Notes: a model not told the origin generated them from the letters alone. DNA of 64,000 nt from Herbaspirillum robiniae (GCF_002213415.1 NZ_NJGU01000006.1:248001-312000); one strand, 5' to 3'. Positions 52,880 to 62,924 are shown, numbered from the stretch's first letter. A program made the numbers and translations.

Positions 52880-53854
52880 TCAGCGCGCGCGGGCATGGCA
52901 GACCGCGAACCAGCGCTGCGGGTCGAACCACATCCGCACATCGCCGAAACCGGATTCCTCGAGCAGATCGAGGATGTCCTGCGGCGTGAACTTGTGGCTG
53001 TTCTCGGTATGGATGCGCTCGCCCTGGCGGAAGGTGCGGCGCCCGCCCTCCCAGCGCACGATCAGGTCGCGGCAAGCCTCCAGGTGCATCTCCACCCGCT
53101 GGTGCGCAGCGTTGTAGAAACCGATATGGCGCCAGTCGCGCGGGTTGAAATCGGCGCCGATCAGCCGGTTCACGTGCTTGAGCATGTTCAGGTTGAAAGC
53201 CGCGGTCACGCCCAGTTCGTCGTCATAGGCGGCGTCCAGCACGCGCGCGTCCTTGACCAGGTCCAGGCCCAGCAGCACGCCGCCGGCCTCGCCGATCTGC
53301 AGCGCATGGCGCATGCGGCGCAGGAAGGCGCGCGCCTGCTGCGGATCGAAATTGCCCAGCGAGGAGCCGGGATAGAAGAACAGCCGCCGCTCGCGGCTGA
53401 CGGTGGCGGGCAGCTCCAGCGAGGCGGAGAAATCCATCGCCACCTCATGCATCGGGATGTCCGGGAATTGTTGGCGCAGGCCATCGACGGCCTGGTGCAG
53501 AAAATCCGCCGAGATGTCGATCGGGACGTACTGGCGCGGCTTGAGCTCGGGGAACAATCCCGCCGCCTTGGCGCAATTGCCGGCGCCCAGGTCGATCAGC
53601 GTGACGCCGGTGCCGGCGGCCTGCGCGATATCGGCCGCGTGTTCAGCGAAGATCGCCGCCTCGGTGCGGGTGGGATAGTATTCGGGCAACTCGCAGATGG
53701 CCTCGAACAGCTTGCTGCCCAGCGGGTCGTAAAGATACTTCGGGGAAATGGCGGCGTCCTGCGCCGTCAGTGCGGCCTCGATTTCTGCGCGGATCTCCCA
53801 GTCTTCGGGAGTCTGCTGCCAGGGCCGTTGGATCAAGCGAGCGAGTTGGGCCAA
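52880..53854 (-). CDS. egtD: L-histidine N-alpha-methyltransferase EgtD
   Basis: I set the start at TTG 53854, because AAGGAG lies six bases before it and the resulting 324 aa equals known EgtD (about 321 aa). No ATG fits. The protein has the SAM site LIDLGAGNCAKAAGL, YVPIDISADFLHQA and RRLFFYPGSSLGNFDPQQA, and the His-binding block GVTAAFNLNMLKHVNRLIG. It trimethylates histidine to hercynine, the first step of ergothioneine. egtB follows 31 bases later in the same direction. Confidence 0.92.
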   Translation of the reverse strand: MAQLARLIQRPWQQTPEDWEIRAEIEAALTAQDAAISPKYLYDPLGSKLFEAICELPEYYPTRTEAAIFAEHAADIAQAAGTGVTLIDLGAGNCAKAAGLFPELKPRQYVPIDISADFLHQAVDGLRQQFPDIPMHEVAMDFSASLELPATVSRERRLFFYPGSSLGNFDPQQARAFLRRMRHALQIGEAGGVLLGLDLVKDARVLDAAYDDELGVTAAFNLNMLKHVNRLIGADFNPRDWRHIGFYNAAHQRVEMHLEACRDLIVRWEGGRRTFRQGERIHTENSHKFTPQDILDLLEESGFGDVRMWFDPQRWFAVCHARAR

Positions 53855-54159
53855 GCTGGTCTCCTTGCCGTTGATGCTGCGTTTGCGTTGCAATCGGGTA
53901 ACTCGGGTACGACGATCGGGGGCGACGCACTGCAAATGCCGCCGGATCCAGGCTGTCCAGCCAATGTAGCAGGGCTTTACGCGCAAGCAATGTGCGGCGG
54001 GAAACTCTGCGCTACACTCTGCCGGCGCCAAATCGACACCAACCAAGCCGTTTGGCCGGAAAGCGGCTTATGAGCAGCCTGCATATACTTATGAAGCTTC
54101 CGACTTAAGCGCACCGCGGTGGTTCAACGCAGCAATAAGATTTTCCCGGTGGCAGCACT
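53855..54159. other. Intergenic, divergent egtD and ABC-exporter promoters
   Basis: The frame upstream of TTG 53854 is open but has no valid start and is Arg-rich, so I treat it as non-coding. No clear boxes or hairpins were seen in the 305 bases. Confidence 0.4.
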
Positions 54160-56034
54160 GTGGACCAGACCGGCAGGTCATCCGCATTGCCGCCACGACA
54201 ACACCAGCCCAATATGCCATCCACGCCAAGCTCATCCACAACCGCCACGGCTAACGCCTCTTCCCCCACCGCAAGAAAAAGCACCCTGGCCACGCTGCGC
54301 GGGCTGGCGCCTTTCCTTGCGCCCTACAAAAAGCAGTTCCTGCTGGCCGGCCTGGCCCTGATCGTGGCCGCCGGCGCCACGCTGGCCGTGCCCTACGCGT
54401 TCAAGCAGATGATCGACCTCGGTTTCGGCGCGGCGGGCAGCAAGAGCGCGGCCCACATCAACCTGTATTTCATCGCCCTGTTCGGGGTGGCCTGCGTGCT
54501 GGGCGTGGCCACCGCGCTGCGCTTCTACATGGTGTCGTGGCTGGGCGAGCGCGTCACCGCCGACCTGCGCCGCGCGGTGTATGCGCACGTGGTGCTGCAA
54601 AGCCCGGAGTTCTTCGAAACCACCAAGACCGGCGAAGTGCTTTCCCGGCTGACCACCGACACCACGCTGATCCAGACCCTGGTCGGCACCAGCATCTCGA
54701 TGGCGCTGCGCAACGCGCTGCTGTTCGCCGGCGGCATGGCGATGCTGTTCATCACCAGCGCCAAGCTCACCTCCATCATCATCGTCATGCTGGGCGCGGT
54801 GGTGCTGCCCATCGTGTTCTACGGCCGCCGCGTGCGCAAGCTCTCGCGCGCCTCGCAGGACCGCGTGGCCGATGCGTCGGCGATGGCCGGCGAGATCCTC
54901 AACGCCATGCCGACCGTGCAGGCCTTCACCCATGAAGAGATCGAAGCCAAGCGCTTCGGCGGCTCGGTCGAGCGCGCCTTCGAGACCGCGATGGAACGCA
55001 TCCGGGCGCGCTCCCTCCTGACGGTCGCCGCCATCCTGCTGGTGTTCGGCGCCATCGTGTTCGTGCTGTGGCTGGGCGCGCATGCGGTCATGCAAGGCAG
55101 CATGAGCGGCGGCGAGCTCGGCCAGTTCATCCTCTATGCCTCGCTGGTGGCGGGCTCGCTGGGCGCCCTGTCGGAAGTGATGGGCGACACCCAGCGCGCC
55201 GCCGGCGCCACCGAACGCCTGCTCGACCTGCTGGCGGCCAGGTCGCCGGTGCAGTCGGTGCTGCTGCCGGAGAAGCTGCCGCAGCGCACCGCCAACGGCG
55301 CCGCGCTGGACATCGCCGGCGTCGACTTCCACTATCCTTCCCGCCCCGGCAGCCATTCGCTCTCGCAGCTGTCGCTGCAGGTCAAGCCCGGCGAGACGGT
55401 GGCCGTGGTCGGGCCGTCCGGCGCCGGCAAGACCACGCTGTTCCAGCTGCTGCTGCGCTTCTACGATCCGCAGGCCGGAGCGATCCGGCTGGACGGCGTC
55501 GACATCCGCTTCCTGACGCTGCAGGACCTGCGCGGCGCCATCGGCATCGTGCCGCAGGACACCGTGATCTTCTCGGCCAACGCGATGGAAAACATCCGCT
55601 TCGGCCGCCCCGGCGCCAGCGACGCCGAGGTCATCGCCGCGGCCCAGATGGCCGCCGCCCACGAGTTCATCGAGCGCCTGCCGGAGGGCTACGGCTGCTT
55701 CCTCGGCGAGCGCGGCGTGCGCCTGTCCGGCGGCCAGCGCCAGCGCATCGCGATTGCCCGCGCGTTGCTGAAGAACCCGCCGCTGCTGTTGCTGGACGAG
55801 GCCACCAGCGCGCTGGATGCCGAGTCCGAACGGCTGGTGCAGTCGGCGCTGGAGGCGGCCATGGTCGGCCGCACCACGCTGGTCATCGCGCACCGCCTGG
55901 CGACCGTGCAAAGCGCCGACCGCATCATCGTGCTGGAGCATGGCCGCATCGTCGAGACCGGCACCCACGCCGAGCTGATTGCGCAGGACGGCTTGTATGC
56001 CAGCCTGGCGGCGTTGCAGTTCAACGTGGAATAA
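54160..56034 (+). CDS. ABC exporter, fused membrane and ATPase domains
   Basis: The 624-aa half-transporter has six membrane helices (residues about 55-340, starting FLLAGLALIVAAGATLAVPY). The ATPase domain has Walker A VGPSGAGKTTLFQLLL near 427, Q-loop IVPQDTVIFSA, signature VRLSGGQRQRIAIA, and Walker B LLLLDEATSALDAESE. This layout fits MsbA/LmrA-type exporters. The Ser/Pro/Thr-rich N-terminus can start at GTG 54160 or ATG 54214; the latter is likely. The substrate is unknown. Confidence 0.9.
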   Translation: MDQTGRSSALPPRQHQPNMPSTPSSSTTATANASSPTARKSTLATLRGLAPFLAPYKKQFLLAGLALIVAAGATLAVPYAFKQMIDLGFGAAGSKSAAHINLYFIALFGVACVLGVATALRFYMVSWLGERVTADLRRAVYAHVVLQSPEFFETTKTGEVLSRLTTDTTLIQTLVGTSISMALRNALLFAGGMAMLFITSAKLTSIIIVMLGAVVLPIVFYGRRVRKLSRASQDRVADASAMAGEILNAMPTVQAFTHEEIEAKRFGGSVERAFETAMERIRARSLLTVAAILLVFGAIVFVLWLGAHAVMQGSMSGGELGQFILYASLVAGSLGALSEVMGDTQRAAGATERLLDLLAARSPVQSVLLPEKLPQRTANGAALDIAGVDFHYPSRPGSHSLSQLSLQVKPGETVAVVGPSGAGKTTLFQLLLRFYDPQAGAIRLDGVDIRFLTLQDLRGAIGIVPQDTVIFSANAMENIRFGRPGASDAEVIAAAQMAAAHEFIERLPEGYGCFLGERGVRLSGGQRQRIAIARALLKNPPLLLLDEATSALDAESERLVQSALEAAMVGRTTLVIAHRLATVQSADRIIVLEHGRIVETGTHAELIAQDGLYASLAALQFNVE

Positions 56035-56207
56035 GCCGGGCCGCCCCACCACCGAGGGCAGGCCCGCGCGTCCCGGCCGCCGGGTGCCGGCGAAGGCTGC
56101 CGGCGCAGGAGGGGTGGGGCCGACGCGATTTTCCAAAATCCAATAGACTGCCTGCTGCAATTGCCCCGACCAGCCAAAACAACAAACGCTACAACAGGAG
56201 TATTCCG

Positions 56208-57326
56208 ATGAGCAGCCAACTCTTTTCGCCGCTGACGCTGCGCGGCGTCACCCTTCCCAACCGCATCGCCGTGTCGCCGATGTGCCAATACTCGGCGCAG
56301 GACGGCTTCGTCAACGACTGGCACCTGGTCCACCTGGGCAGCCGCGCCACCGGCGGCGCCGGCCTGGTGATCATGGAAGCCACCGCCGTGGTGCCGGAAG
56401 GCCGCATCACCGCCGCCGACCTCGGCATCTGGAAGGACGAACACATCGAGCCGCTGCGCCGCATCACCCGCTTCATCGAGCAGCAGGGCTCGGTGCCCGG
56501 CGTGCAGTTGGCCCACGCCGGCCGCAAGGCCAGCGCGCTGCGTCCCTGGGACGGCACGCCCGGCAGCGTGCCGGTGGCCGAAGGCGGCTGGCTGCCGGTG
56601 GCGCCCTCGGCCCTGGCGTTCGACACCACTTACACCGAGCCGCATGCGCTGACCGCGGACGAGATCAAAGGCCTGGTGCAGGCCTTCGCCGACGCCGCCA
56701 GGCGCGCGCTGCAGGCCGGCTTCAAGGTGGTCGAAGTGCACGGCGCGCACGGCTACCTGGGCCATGAATTCCTCTCCCCCTTCAGCAACAAGCGCACCGA
56801 CCAGTACGGCGGCTCCTTCGAGAACCGCATCCGCTTCCTGCTGGAAGTGACCGCCGCGGTGCGCGCGGTGTGGCCGCAAGAACTGCCGCTGTTCGTGCGC
56901 CTGTCTGCCACCGACTGGACCGAGGGCGGCTGGACGCCGGACGAGACCGTGAAGCTGTCGGCCAAACTGCGTGAGCTGGGCGTGGACCTGGTCGACGTCT
57001 CCAGCGGCGGCAACCTGCCCACCGCGGCGATCCCGACCGGCCCCGGCTACCAGACCGAGTTCGCCGCGCGCGTGAAGGCCGAGGCCGGTATCGCCACCGG
57101 CACGGTGGGCATGATCACCGACGCCATCCAGGCCGAGCACGTGCTGCGCACCGGCCAGGCCGACCTGGTGCTGCTGGCGCGCGAACTGCTGCGCGACCCG
57201 TACTGGCCGCTGCATGCCGCCGACCAGCTGCGCGAGAACATCGCCTGGCCGGCGCAATACGTGCGCGCCGCGTCGAGCAAGACGCCGCTGCGTCCGGATG
57301 TGGACTACGGCGCCGAGCTCGACTGA
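56208..57326 (+). CDS. NADH:flavin oxidoreductase, old-yellow-enzyme (YqjM/NamA-like)
   Basis: ATG 56208 has CAGGAG seven bases upstream. The 372-aa FMN protein has SPMCQYSAQDG (Cys near residue 25 typical of the YqjM class), VQLAHAGRKAS, VEVHGAHGYLGHEFLSPFSN with the substrate-binding His pair and VSSGGNLPTAAIP. It reduces activated C=C or nitro groups using NADPH or NADH. It stands alone before a terminator. Confidence 0.92.
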   Translation: MSSQLFSPLTLRGVTLPNRIAVSPMCQYSAQDGFVNDWHLVHLGSRATGGAGLVIMEATAVVPEGRITAADLGIWKDEHIEPLRRITRFIEQQGSVPGVQLAHAGRKASALRPWDGTPGSVPVAEGGWLPVAPSALAFDTTYTEPHALTADEIKGLVQAFADAARRALQAGFKVVEVHGAHGYLGHEFLSPFSNKRTDQYGGSFENRIRFLLEVTAAVRAVWPQELPLFVRLSATDWTEGGWTPDETVKLSAKLRELGVDLVDVSSGGNLPTAAIPTGPGYQTEFAARVKAEAGIATGTVGMITDAIQAEHVLRTGQADLVLLARELLRDPYWPLHAADQLRENIAWPAQYVRAASSKTPLRPDVDYGAELD

Positions 57327-57338
57327 GCGTCATCGCGT

Positions 57339-57369
57339 AAAAAAAGCCACCGCATGCGGTGGCTTTTTT
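57339..57369. terminator. Bidirectional terminator between the OYE and DedA genes
   Basis: GCCACCGCATGCGGTGGC is a full palindrome flanked by AAAAAA and TTTTTT, so it ends both convergent genes. Confidence 0.92.
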
Positions 57370-57400
57370 ATTGGTCACATCCGTATCTGCGCCCGCCGGA

Positions 57401-58042
57401 TCAGCCGGGTCGGCGCTTCTGGCGGAAGTACTCGATGATGCCCGGCAGGATCGACAGGATCACGATCGCCACGATAAGAAGACTCAGGTTCTTCTTGACG
57501 ATGGGCAGGTTGCCGAAGAAGTAGCCGGCATAGGAGAAGCTCGTCACCCAGGCGATGCCGCCGACCACGTTGTAGAAGAAGAACTTGGGATAGGTCATCG
57601 CGCCCACGCCGGCGACGAAGGGGGCGAAGGTGCGCACGATGGGCGCGAAGCGGGCGATGATGATGGCCTTGCCGCCGTGCTTCTCGAAGAAGGCATGGGT
57701 CTTGTCCAAATATTCCTTCTTGAAGATGCGCGAGTCCGGCTTGTCGAACACCTTGATCCCCAGCATCTTGCCGATCTGATAATTGGTGCTATCGCCCAGG
57801 ATGGCGGCCACGATCAAGGTCAGCACCATCAGGTGGACGTCATACGCGCCGGTGGCGGCCAGCGCGCCGGTCACGAACAGCAGCGAGTCGCCGGGCAGGA
57901 TCGGTGTGACCACCAGGCCGGTCTCGCAAAAGATGATCAGGAACAGGATCAGGAACAGCCAGGGGCCGTAGGACGCGGCCAGCTCGGCCAGGTGGCGATC
58001 GATGTGAACGATGAAATCGACAAGGAACAGAAGGATATCCAT
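57401..58042 (-). CDS. DedA-family membrane protein
   Basis: The 213-aa product from ATG 58042 has DedA hallmarks: [24 protein letters not shown] at residues 38-61, with the conserved Glu and Pro-Gly-Asp, [13 protein letters not shown], and [25 protein letters not shown]. It has five membrane parts. The family moves undecaprenyl phosphate or phospholipids across the inner membrane. The exact subgroup is not settled. Confidence 0.9.
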   Translation of the reverse strand: MDILLFLVDFIVHIDRHLAELAASYGPWLFLILFLIIFCETGLVVTPILPGDSLLFVTGALAATGAYDVHLMVLTLIVAAILGDSTNYQIGKMLGIKVFDKPDSRIFKKEYLDKTHAFFEKHGGKAIIIARFAPIVRTFAPFVAGVGAMTYPKFFFYNVVGGIAWVTSFSYAGYFFGNLPIVKKNLSLLIVAIVILSILPGIIEYFRQKRRPG

Positions 58043-58241
58043 AGTGCCCGCTTGAAAAAGAAAGGGGCATTGTAGCAACTTGCGACCGCGCGGCTCACAA
58101 ACCGCGTCACACTCCGGGAGTTACGCAATGCTTCGCAACGGATGAGATCGCATTCAATAGAATGTATGATCTTCTCCGCCGTCATTTGCATTTACCAACA
58201 ACACCAACTATTAAAGCCTTGCACAGGCTGGGGGTAACGTC

Positions 58242-58901
58242 GTGCAAACACCAAAACACAAGCGGCTTGCTGCCGGCATTCTTTTATTGTCGTGGTGCTC
58301 GCTGATACACGCGGGGCCCATAGACGACTTATTGGCCGAAGCGCAGGCGGGCAATGCCGATGCCCAGTTCAAATTGGGCCTTGCCTACGATTCCGGGCGC
58401 GGCGTTCCACGCGAGATCGACACCGCAAAGATGTGGTACTCCAAATCTGCCGAGCAAGGCAACGTCGAAGCTCAAAACAGTCTGGGGAGCATCTACCAGG
58501 AGGAAAAGAACTACCAGGGCGCCAGGCTCTGGTTCGAGAAAGCCGCCGCTAAAAAGAATGCTCTGGCCTTGAATAACCTGGCGTATTTGCACGATCTCGG
58601 TCTGGGCACCGAGCAAAACCGAAAAATGGCATTCGACCTCTACCTCCAGTCGGCAGACCTTGGCTGGGGAGAAGCAATGTGGAATCTGGCCAACATGTAC
58701 GGCGCTGGCCAGGTAGGCGCTCCTGACTTGTATCAGGCTTGCGTGTGGACCATGCGTGCTGAGCGCTTTTCAGCAAACAACGGCAACCTGGCGATGCATG
58801 TGCGCCAGGCAAAACCGCAAATACTGAAGCTGCTGGGCGGCCGTGCAAGCGCATGCGAGCAGGAGGGCAACGCCTGGTCTCCTCAAACCGTCAATAAGTA
58901 G
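58242..58901 (+). CDS. Sel1-repeat (SLR) secreted protein
   Basis: The start is GTG 58242. A signal peptide (AAGILLLSWCSLIHA) precedes three to four Sel1-type repeats (AQFKLGLAYDSGRGVPRE, AQNSLGSIYQEEKNYQGA, ALNNLAYLHDLGLGTEQN, AMWNLANMYGAGQVGAP) and a C-terminal tail with Cys. Sel1 proteins act as scaffolds or stress-response adaptors in the periplasm. The lipoprotein gene follows after 78 bases and the two may be co-transcribed. Confidence 0.82.
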   Translation: MQTPKHKRLAAGILLLSWCSLIHAGPIDDLLAEAQAGNADAQFKLGLAYDSGRGVPREIDTAKMWYSKSAEQGNVEAQNSLGSIYQEEKNYQGARLWFEKAAAKKNALALNNLAYLHDLGLGTEQNRKMAFDLYLQSADLGWGEAMWNLANMYGAGQVGAPDLYQACVWTMRAERFSANNGNLAMHVRQAKPQILKLLGGRASACEQEGNAWSPQTVNK

Positions 58902-58979
58902 ATAAACAATGGCATGGACGGCCCGATGCCGGCATGCTGCATGTCCTCGCAGCGCAATTCCAACCCCTCTGACAAACCG

Positions 58980-59714
58980 ATGAAATCTCTCATGTTTCCA
59001 ACCCTGAACAAGTTTCTCCTTTGCGTGCTCGTCTGCCTGCTCGGCCTGCTTGGCGGTTGTGCCACCAACAATTCCCTGAATCCGGCGCAAGTTTCCCAGA
59101 TCAGGAAGATCGGCGTCATCTCCACCGCCGGCGGCACCTTTTATCGCCAATACATAGGCCTGACAGTGTTCAACAACGAGTCGGAATCCCTGGATATTCG
59201 TGACTGGAAGCTGGATGACGTCTACGAGGCGCAGGCGCAAAAAGCATTGAAGCAAATGTCTTCCATCGAAGTGATCCTGCTCGGCGAACAACGCGCCGAT
59301 TTTCATGTGCTGCAAGGACGAAAAGAGTTGATCCAGACGACCGCGGCGCGCTTGAAGCTTGATGCCATTGCGCTGGTCTCTTCTGATCCTGCCAACAGGA
59401 ATGGGCTGGGACTATATGGCCAGGGGATGTCCAATTCCAATCTGCGCTTCTATGCATCGATCGGAATCTACGATGGAAAAACCGGCGAACTGATCGGCCA
59501 AGAACGACTCGGGAGCGTCAGGAGCGATCCCATGGCGCTCGGCATACCAAAGTTCGGCGAACCGCGACTCCGCGTTTCACACAAGACGGTACTCACGCCG
59601 TTGGCTACGCTGTCCGACAAGGAAATTGCAGATCTGAAGCAGCAGGCGACCTATTTGCCCGGCACGGCCTGGATGGAAACATTCCGGCGCCTTTTGGGCA
59701 AGCAGGGAAGCTGA
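58980..59714 (+). CDS. Hypothetical lipoprotein (244 aa)
   Basis: ATG 58980 gives MKSLMFPTLNKFLLCVLVCL and a lipobox LLGGC at residues 24-28. The earlier in-frame ATG 58914 would break the signal. The mature part is mixed alpha/beta (IRKIGVISTAGGTFYRQYIG, LDAIALVSSDPANRNGLGLY, SIGIYDGKTGELIGQ), resembling proteins with a strand-rich ligand fold. No named domain was recognised. Confidence 0.75.
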   Translation: MKSLMFPTLNKFLLCVLVCLLGLLGGCATNNSLNPAQVSQIRKIGVISTAGGTFYRQYIGLTVFNNESESLDIRDWKLDDVYEAQAQKALKQMSSIEVILLGEQRADFHVLQGRKELIQTTAARLKLDAIALVSSDPANRNGLGLYGQGMSNSNLRFYASIGIYDGKTGELIGQERLGSVRSDPMALGIPKFGEPRLRVSHKTVLTPLATLSDKEIADLKQQATYLPGTAWMETFRRLLGKQGS

Positions 59715-59944
59715 TCGCGCAGATGGCCCGGGCAAAATCGCAGCGTTCCAGGTAAAGAAGAAACCTGAACACATCCCTACCCAAACTTACCGATCTTTAC
59801 GAGAAAATCGCGCAAGGTTTTACCCGACAGTCCGATATCTGATGCAAGCGGTGAACGACGGCGGCCAGCCGATACCGCCCTGGCGGCGAGCCTATGTTCG
59901 CCCTTTCTTCTCTTCAGAACTCGGAACTGTCAATGGAGCTGACC

Positions 59945-60253
59945 ATGAAAAGCAAACTGATGACGATGCTGGACAAGACCCTCGACGCCCTGCCGCTGAC
60001 CGGCGCGGCGATCGGCATAACCGTCCTGGCCTGCGTATTTTCGGGCACCCTGCGCGAGATCCTGCAGCGCGCGAACATGGACATGCTGGCCGCCGCCGTG
60101 GCGCTGCTGCCGCTGTCGGCCGTGCTGCTGGCCTTCGGCTGGAGCATGCGCGGCCACCAGGGGCGCGACCGCCAGCGCGCGCTGCGCGAACGCGAAGTGG
60201 AACGCCGCAAGGCCATGCTGCGCGCCACCTACGACCTCGACAACCGCAACTGA
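59945..60253 (+). CDS. Small two-helix membrane protein (102 aa)
   Basis: GGAG six bases before ATG 59945 decides the start. Two membrane helices (ALPLTGAAIGITVLACVFSG and MLAAAVALLPLSAVLLAFGW) are followed by a very basic/acidic cytosolic tail (RQRALREREVERRKAMLRAT). Function unknown. It stands alone. Confidence 0.6.
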   Translation: MKSKLMTMLDKTLDALPLTGAAIGITVLACVFSGTLREILQRANMDMLAAAVALLPLSAVLLAFGWSMRGHQGRDRQRALREREVERRKAMLRATYDLDNRN

Positions 60254-60401
60254 GGATCGCCAACTGATGCCGCATCGACAGGAAGGACCGGCGACGCTCC
60301 GCGCCCTCGTCCCGCCAGCCGCCACGCCCCGCTTCTGAATTCGGTTCAGGACGCGTGCGCCCAGGCAGCACCGACCGGACCGGAACCCCACCCCGCCCGC
60401 T

Positions 60402-61106
60402 TCAATCGGGCAGACCGTCCCCCGCCAGGATCATCTGCGCGGCGCTCAAGAGATCGCCGGAGAGGCCTTCGCGCGCCTTTTCCGGCGAACCTTCCTGCAA
60501 GCCCTTCAGCAGCACGCCATGGTGGAACAGCGCCGGCGCCTCCGACAACCGGCGCGAGCCGGCGCGCAGGTCGAGGTTGATCACCGGCCCCACCTGCAGC
60601 CACAGGCCGGAGATCAGGTCCACCAGCGTCGGCATGCCCGAACCCTGGTAGGCGGCGAAATGCAGCTCCTTGTTCAGGCGGATGATGACGTCGACATTAG
60701 GCTTCTTGCGGTTCATCTCCACGCACAGGCTGTCGTGCAGGTCGGCCACTTCCTTCAGGCCCTCGCGGCCGATGTTGGCCGCCGCATGCTCCACCGCCAG
60801 CCCCTCCAGCGCCAGCCGGATCTTGAGCAGTTCGCGGAACTTGTCCTTGGTCATCAGCGGTACCCGCATGGCGCGGTTGGGCAGGATCTCCAGCGCGCCC
60901 TCGGCGGCCAGCTGGCGCACCGCCTCGCGCACCGGCATCGGGCTGGTGCCCAGCGCGTCGGACAGCCCCTTGAGCGTGAGCTTCTGGCCCGGGCGCACCT
61001 GGCCGGCCTGGATCAGTTCGCACAAATCCTGGTACACCCGCTCCGACAGCGTGGCGTGCTGGATCTTGCGCATGTTGGAAAGGTCGGCGATTAAGGTCTG
61101 ATCCAT
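60402..61106 (-). CDS. GntR/FadR-family transcription regulator
   Basis: The 234-aa protein from ATG 61106 has a winged helix-turn-helix near residues 20-80 (LTLKGLSDALGTSPMPVREAVRQLAAEGAL) and an all-helical FCD effector domain (LLKIRLALEGLAVEHAA, then LNKELHFAAYQG). It is divergent from the substrate-binding protein gene and probably controls that transporter. Palindromes at 61284-61310 are candidate operators. Confidence 0.88.
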   Translation of the reverse strand: MDQTLIADLSNMRKIQHATLSERVYQDLCELIQAGQVRPGQKLTLKGLSDALGTSPMPVREAVRQLAAEGALEILPNRAMRVPLMTKDKFRELLKIRLALEGLAVEHAAANIGREGLKEVADLHDSLCVEMNRKKPNVDVIIRLNKELHFAAYQGSGMPTLVDLISGLWLQVGPVINLDLRAGSRRLSEAPALFHHGVLLKGLQEGSPEKAREGLSGDLLSAAQMILAGDGLPD

Positions 61107-61605
61107 GATGATGCGTGAAAAATTTTCGCGGATTATACCGCCGGGTACGGCGGCGCTGGGCCGGGCCGGCCTGCAAGCCAGAACCGAAGCGGCTTGCGGC
61201 CCGCAACGCCCCGCAATGGCCGGCTTCGGCCGGCGCCACACCGGTTGGCGAAGCCGGTTGACGCCTTAAATTCTATCGAATACATTTGATCACATGTCAA
61301 ATAAATGACATCAGCAGAATAAAAAACGGATCGGTGCGGCAGGATGCGGTTTTCACCCAACATCTGCGCCGCGGCGGTGACGGCCCCAGGAGATATTTCT
61401 TTTCGCACGTCGACAGCAGCCTCGCGATACGCGCGGCCGGCATCGGCGCATCTTCCCTGCCCGCCACGATGCGCGCGAACGGCCGCCTCGGTCGTTCCAC
61501 CCTGCTGCCGCAACAAGCCGGCGCCAGTCCGGCCGTATGTAGTGCTCAAAAAAAGCAGTTCCCACGAGACACCGGCTTCGGCCGGACATTAAGGAGGATC
61601 GCACC
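61107..61605. other. Divergent promoter region of the GntR gene and transporter
   Basis: The 499-base gap has no gene. It contains the palindromes at 61284-61310 and a purine-rich ribosome site (AAGGAGG) at 61590-61596 before ATG 61606. Confidence 0.5.
61284..61310. promoter_or_regulatory. Overlapping palindromes, probable GntR-type operator
   Basis: ATTTGA (61284-61289) and TCAAAT (61297-61302) are exact inverted arms around TCACATG. TGTCA (61295-61299) and TGACA (61306-61310) form a second inverted pair overlapping it. Both lie about 180 bases upstream of the GntR gene and 300 bases upstream of the transporter. Confidence 0.5.
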
Positions 61606-62880
61606 ATGGAGCAAGACAAGAGCAATGATCTGAACGACGTCGCCTCGCCGCGCCGCCGCAGCATCCTGAAGGCCGGCGCCGCCGCGGCCGGCGCTTCGGC
61701 GCTGGGCTTCCCGGCGATCGTGCGGGCCCAGTCGGACAAGATCATCATCGGCCACCTGACCCCGCGCACCGGCTTCCTCGGCCCGATGGGCGAATACGCG
61801 GTGATGAGCATCAACCTCGCGGTGGAAGAACAAAACAAGGCCGGCGGCCTGCTGGGCCGCCAGCTCACGCTGATCTCGGAAGACTCGGTCAACCCGCCCA
61901 CTGCATCCAGCAAGGCCCAGCGCCTGCTGGAGCGCGACGGCGCCGCGGTGCTGATCGGCGAGATCTCGTCGGCCTCGGCATTGGGCATCGCCCAGGTCGC
62001 GCAGCGCAACAAGAAGATCTTCATGAACACCGGCTGCAACTCCGACGAGCTACGCGGCAAGAGCTGCAACAAGTTCATGTTCCACATCGAGGCGGCCAAC
62101 TCGACCTATGTGAAGGCCTGCGGCCAGCAGCTGCTGCAAAACGGCCTGATCAAGGGCAAGAAACTGTACGCGCTGACCGCCGACTACGCCTTCGGCCATG
62201 ACCTGCTGCGCACCGCCAAGGTATTCGTCTCGGCCAACGGCGGCGCCATCACCAACGACGAGCTGGTGCCCACCGACGCCACCGACTTCAGCCCCTACCT
62301 GCTGAAGATCCGCCAGGCCAAGCCGGACCTGGTGATCTCGAACCTGGCCGGCAACCAGATCACCAACTTCATCAAGCAGTACTCCGAGTTCGGCCTGCCC
62401 TTCCCGATGTCGGGTTTCGGCTTCGACACCGTGGCCGCCTGGGGCGCGGGCGCCGACAACTTCGCCGGCACCTGGCCCACCACCTGGCACCACGATGTGG
62501 ATGCGCCGTCGGCCAAGGCCTTCGTCGCCGCCTTCACCAAGAAATACGGCAAGCCGCCCGAGAACCAGGCCTGGGGCGAATACGTGGCCTTCCGTTCCAT
62601 CGTGCAGGCGATCACCGAGACCAAGTCGCTGGATACGATGAAGCTGATCGAGTACTTCGAAAAAGGCGCCGAGGTCGACGTGCTCAAGGCGCGCAAGGGC
62701 GTCTACCGCGCCTGGGACCACCAGCTGCTGCAGGAGATGTACACGCTCTCGCCCAAACCCAAGGGCCAGGCCAAGGACCAGTGGGATTTCCTGAAGCTGG
62801 GCGCGGCCGTGCCCGGCCCGGGCGGCTCGCTGGAGTCGATCGCGCCGACCATGCAGGAAAACGCCTGCAAGTTCACGTAA
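61606..62880 (+). CDS. Branched-chain-amino-acid-type ABC transporter substrate-binding protein
   Basis: The 424-aa product has a twin-arginine signal (SPRRRSILKAGAAAAGASAL, cleavage after VRA-Q). The Peripla_BP_6 fold follows (IIIGHLTPRTGFLGPMGEYA, GGLLGRQLTLISEDSVNPP, KLYALTADYAFGHD). Ligand may be a branched-chain or other amino acid, or a urea- or amide-like compound, as often in this group. GGAGG precedes the start. livH follows 259 bases later. Confidence 0.88.
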   Translation: MEQDKSNDLNDVASPRRRSILKAGAAAAGASALGFPAIVRAQSDKIIIGHLTPRTGFLGPMGEYAVMSINLAVEEQNKAGGLLGRQLTLISEDSVNPPTASSKAQRLLERDGAAVLIGEISSASALGIAQVAQRNKKIFMNTGCNSDELRGKSCNKFMFHIEAANSTYVKACGQQLLQNGLIKGKKLYALTADYAFGHDLLRTAKVFVSANGGAITNDELVPTDATDFSPYLLKIRQAKPDLVISNLAGNQITNFIKQYSEFGLPFPMSGFGFDTVAAWGAGADNFAGTWPTTWHHDVDAPSAKAFVAAFTKKYGKPPENQAWGEYVAFRSIVQAITETKSLDTMKLIEYFEKGAEVDVLKARKGVYRAWDHQLLQEMYTLSPKPKGQAKDQWDFLKLGAAVPGPGGSLESIAPTMQENACKFT

Positions 62881-62924
62881 GGCGGGCAAAGCTGCTGCGC
62901 GCGCCAATCCCGGCGCTGCGATGC

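Noticed and set aside
54232-56160. 642-codon minus-strand frame antisense to the ABC exporter
   Set aside because: His/Gly/Arg/Gln-rich shadow; ABC motifs are complete on the plus strand.
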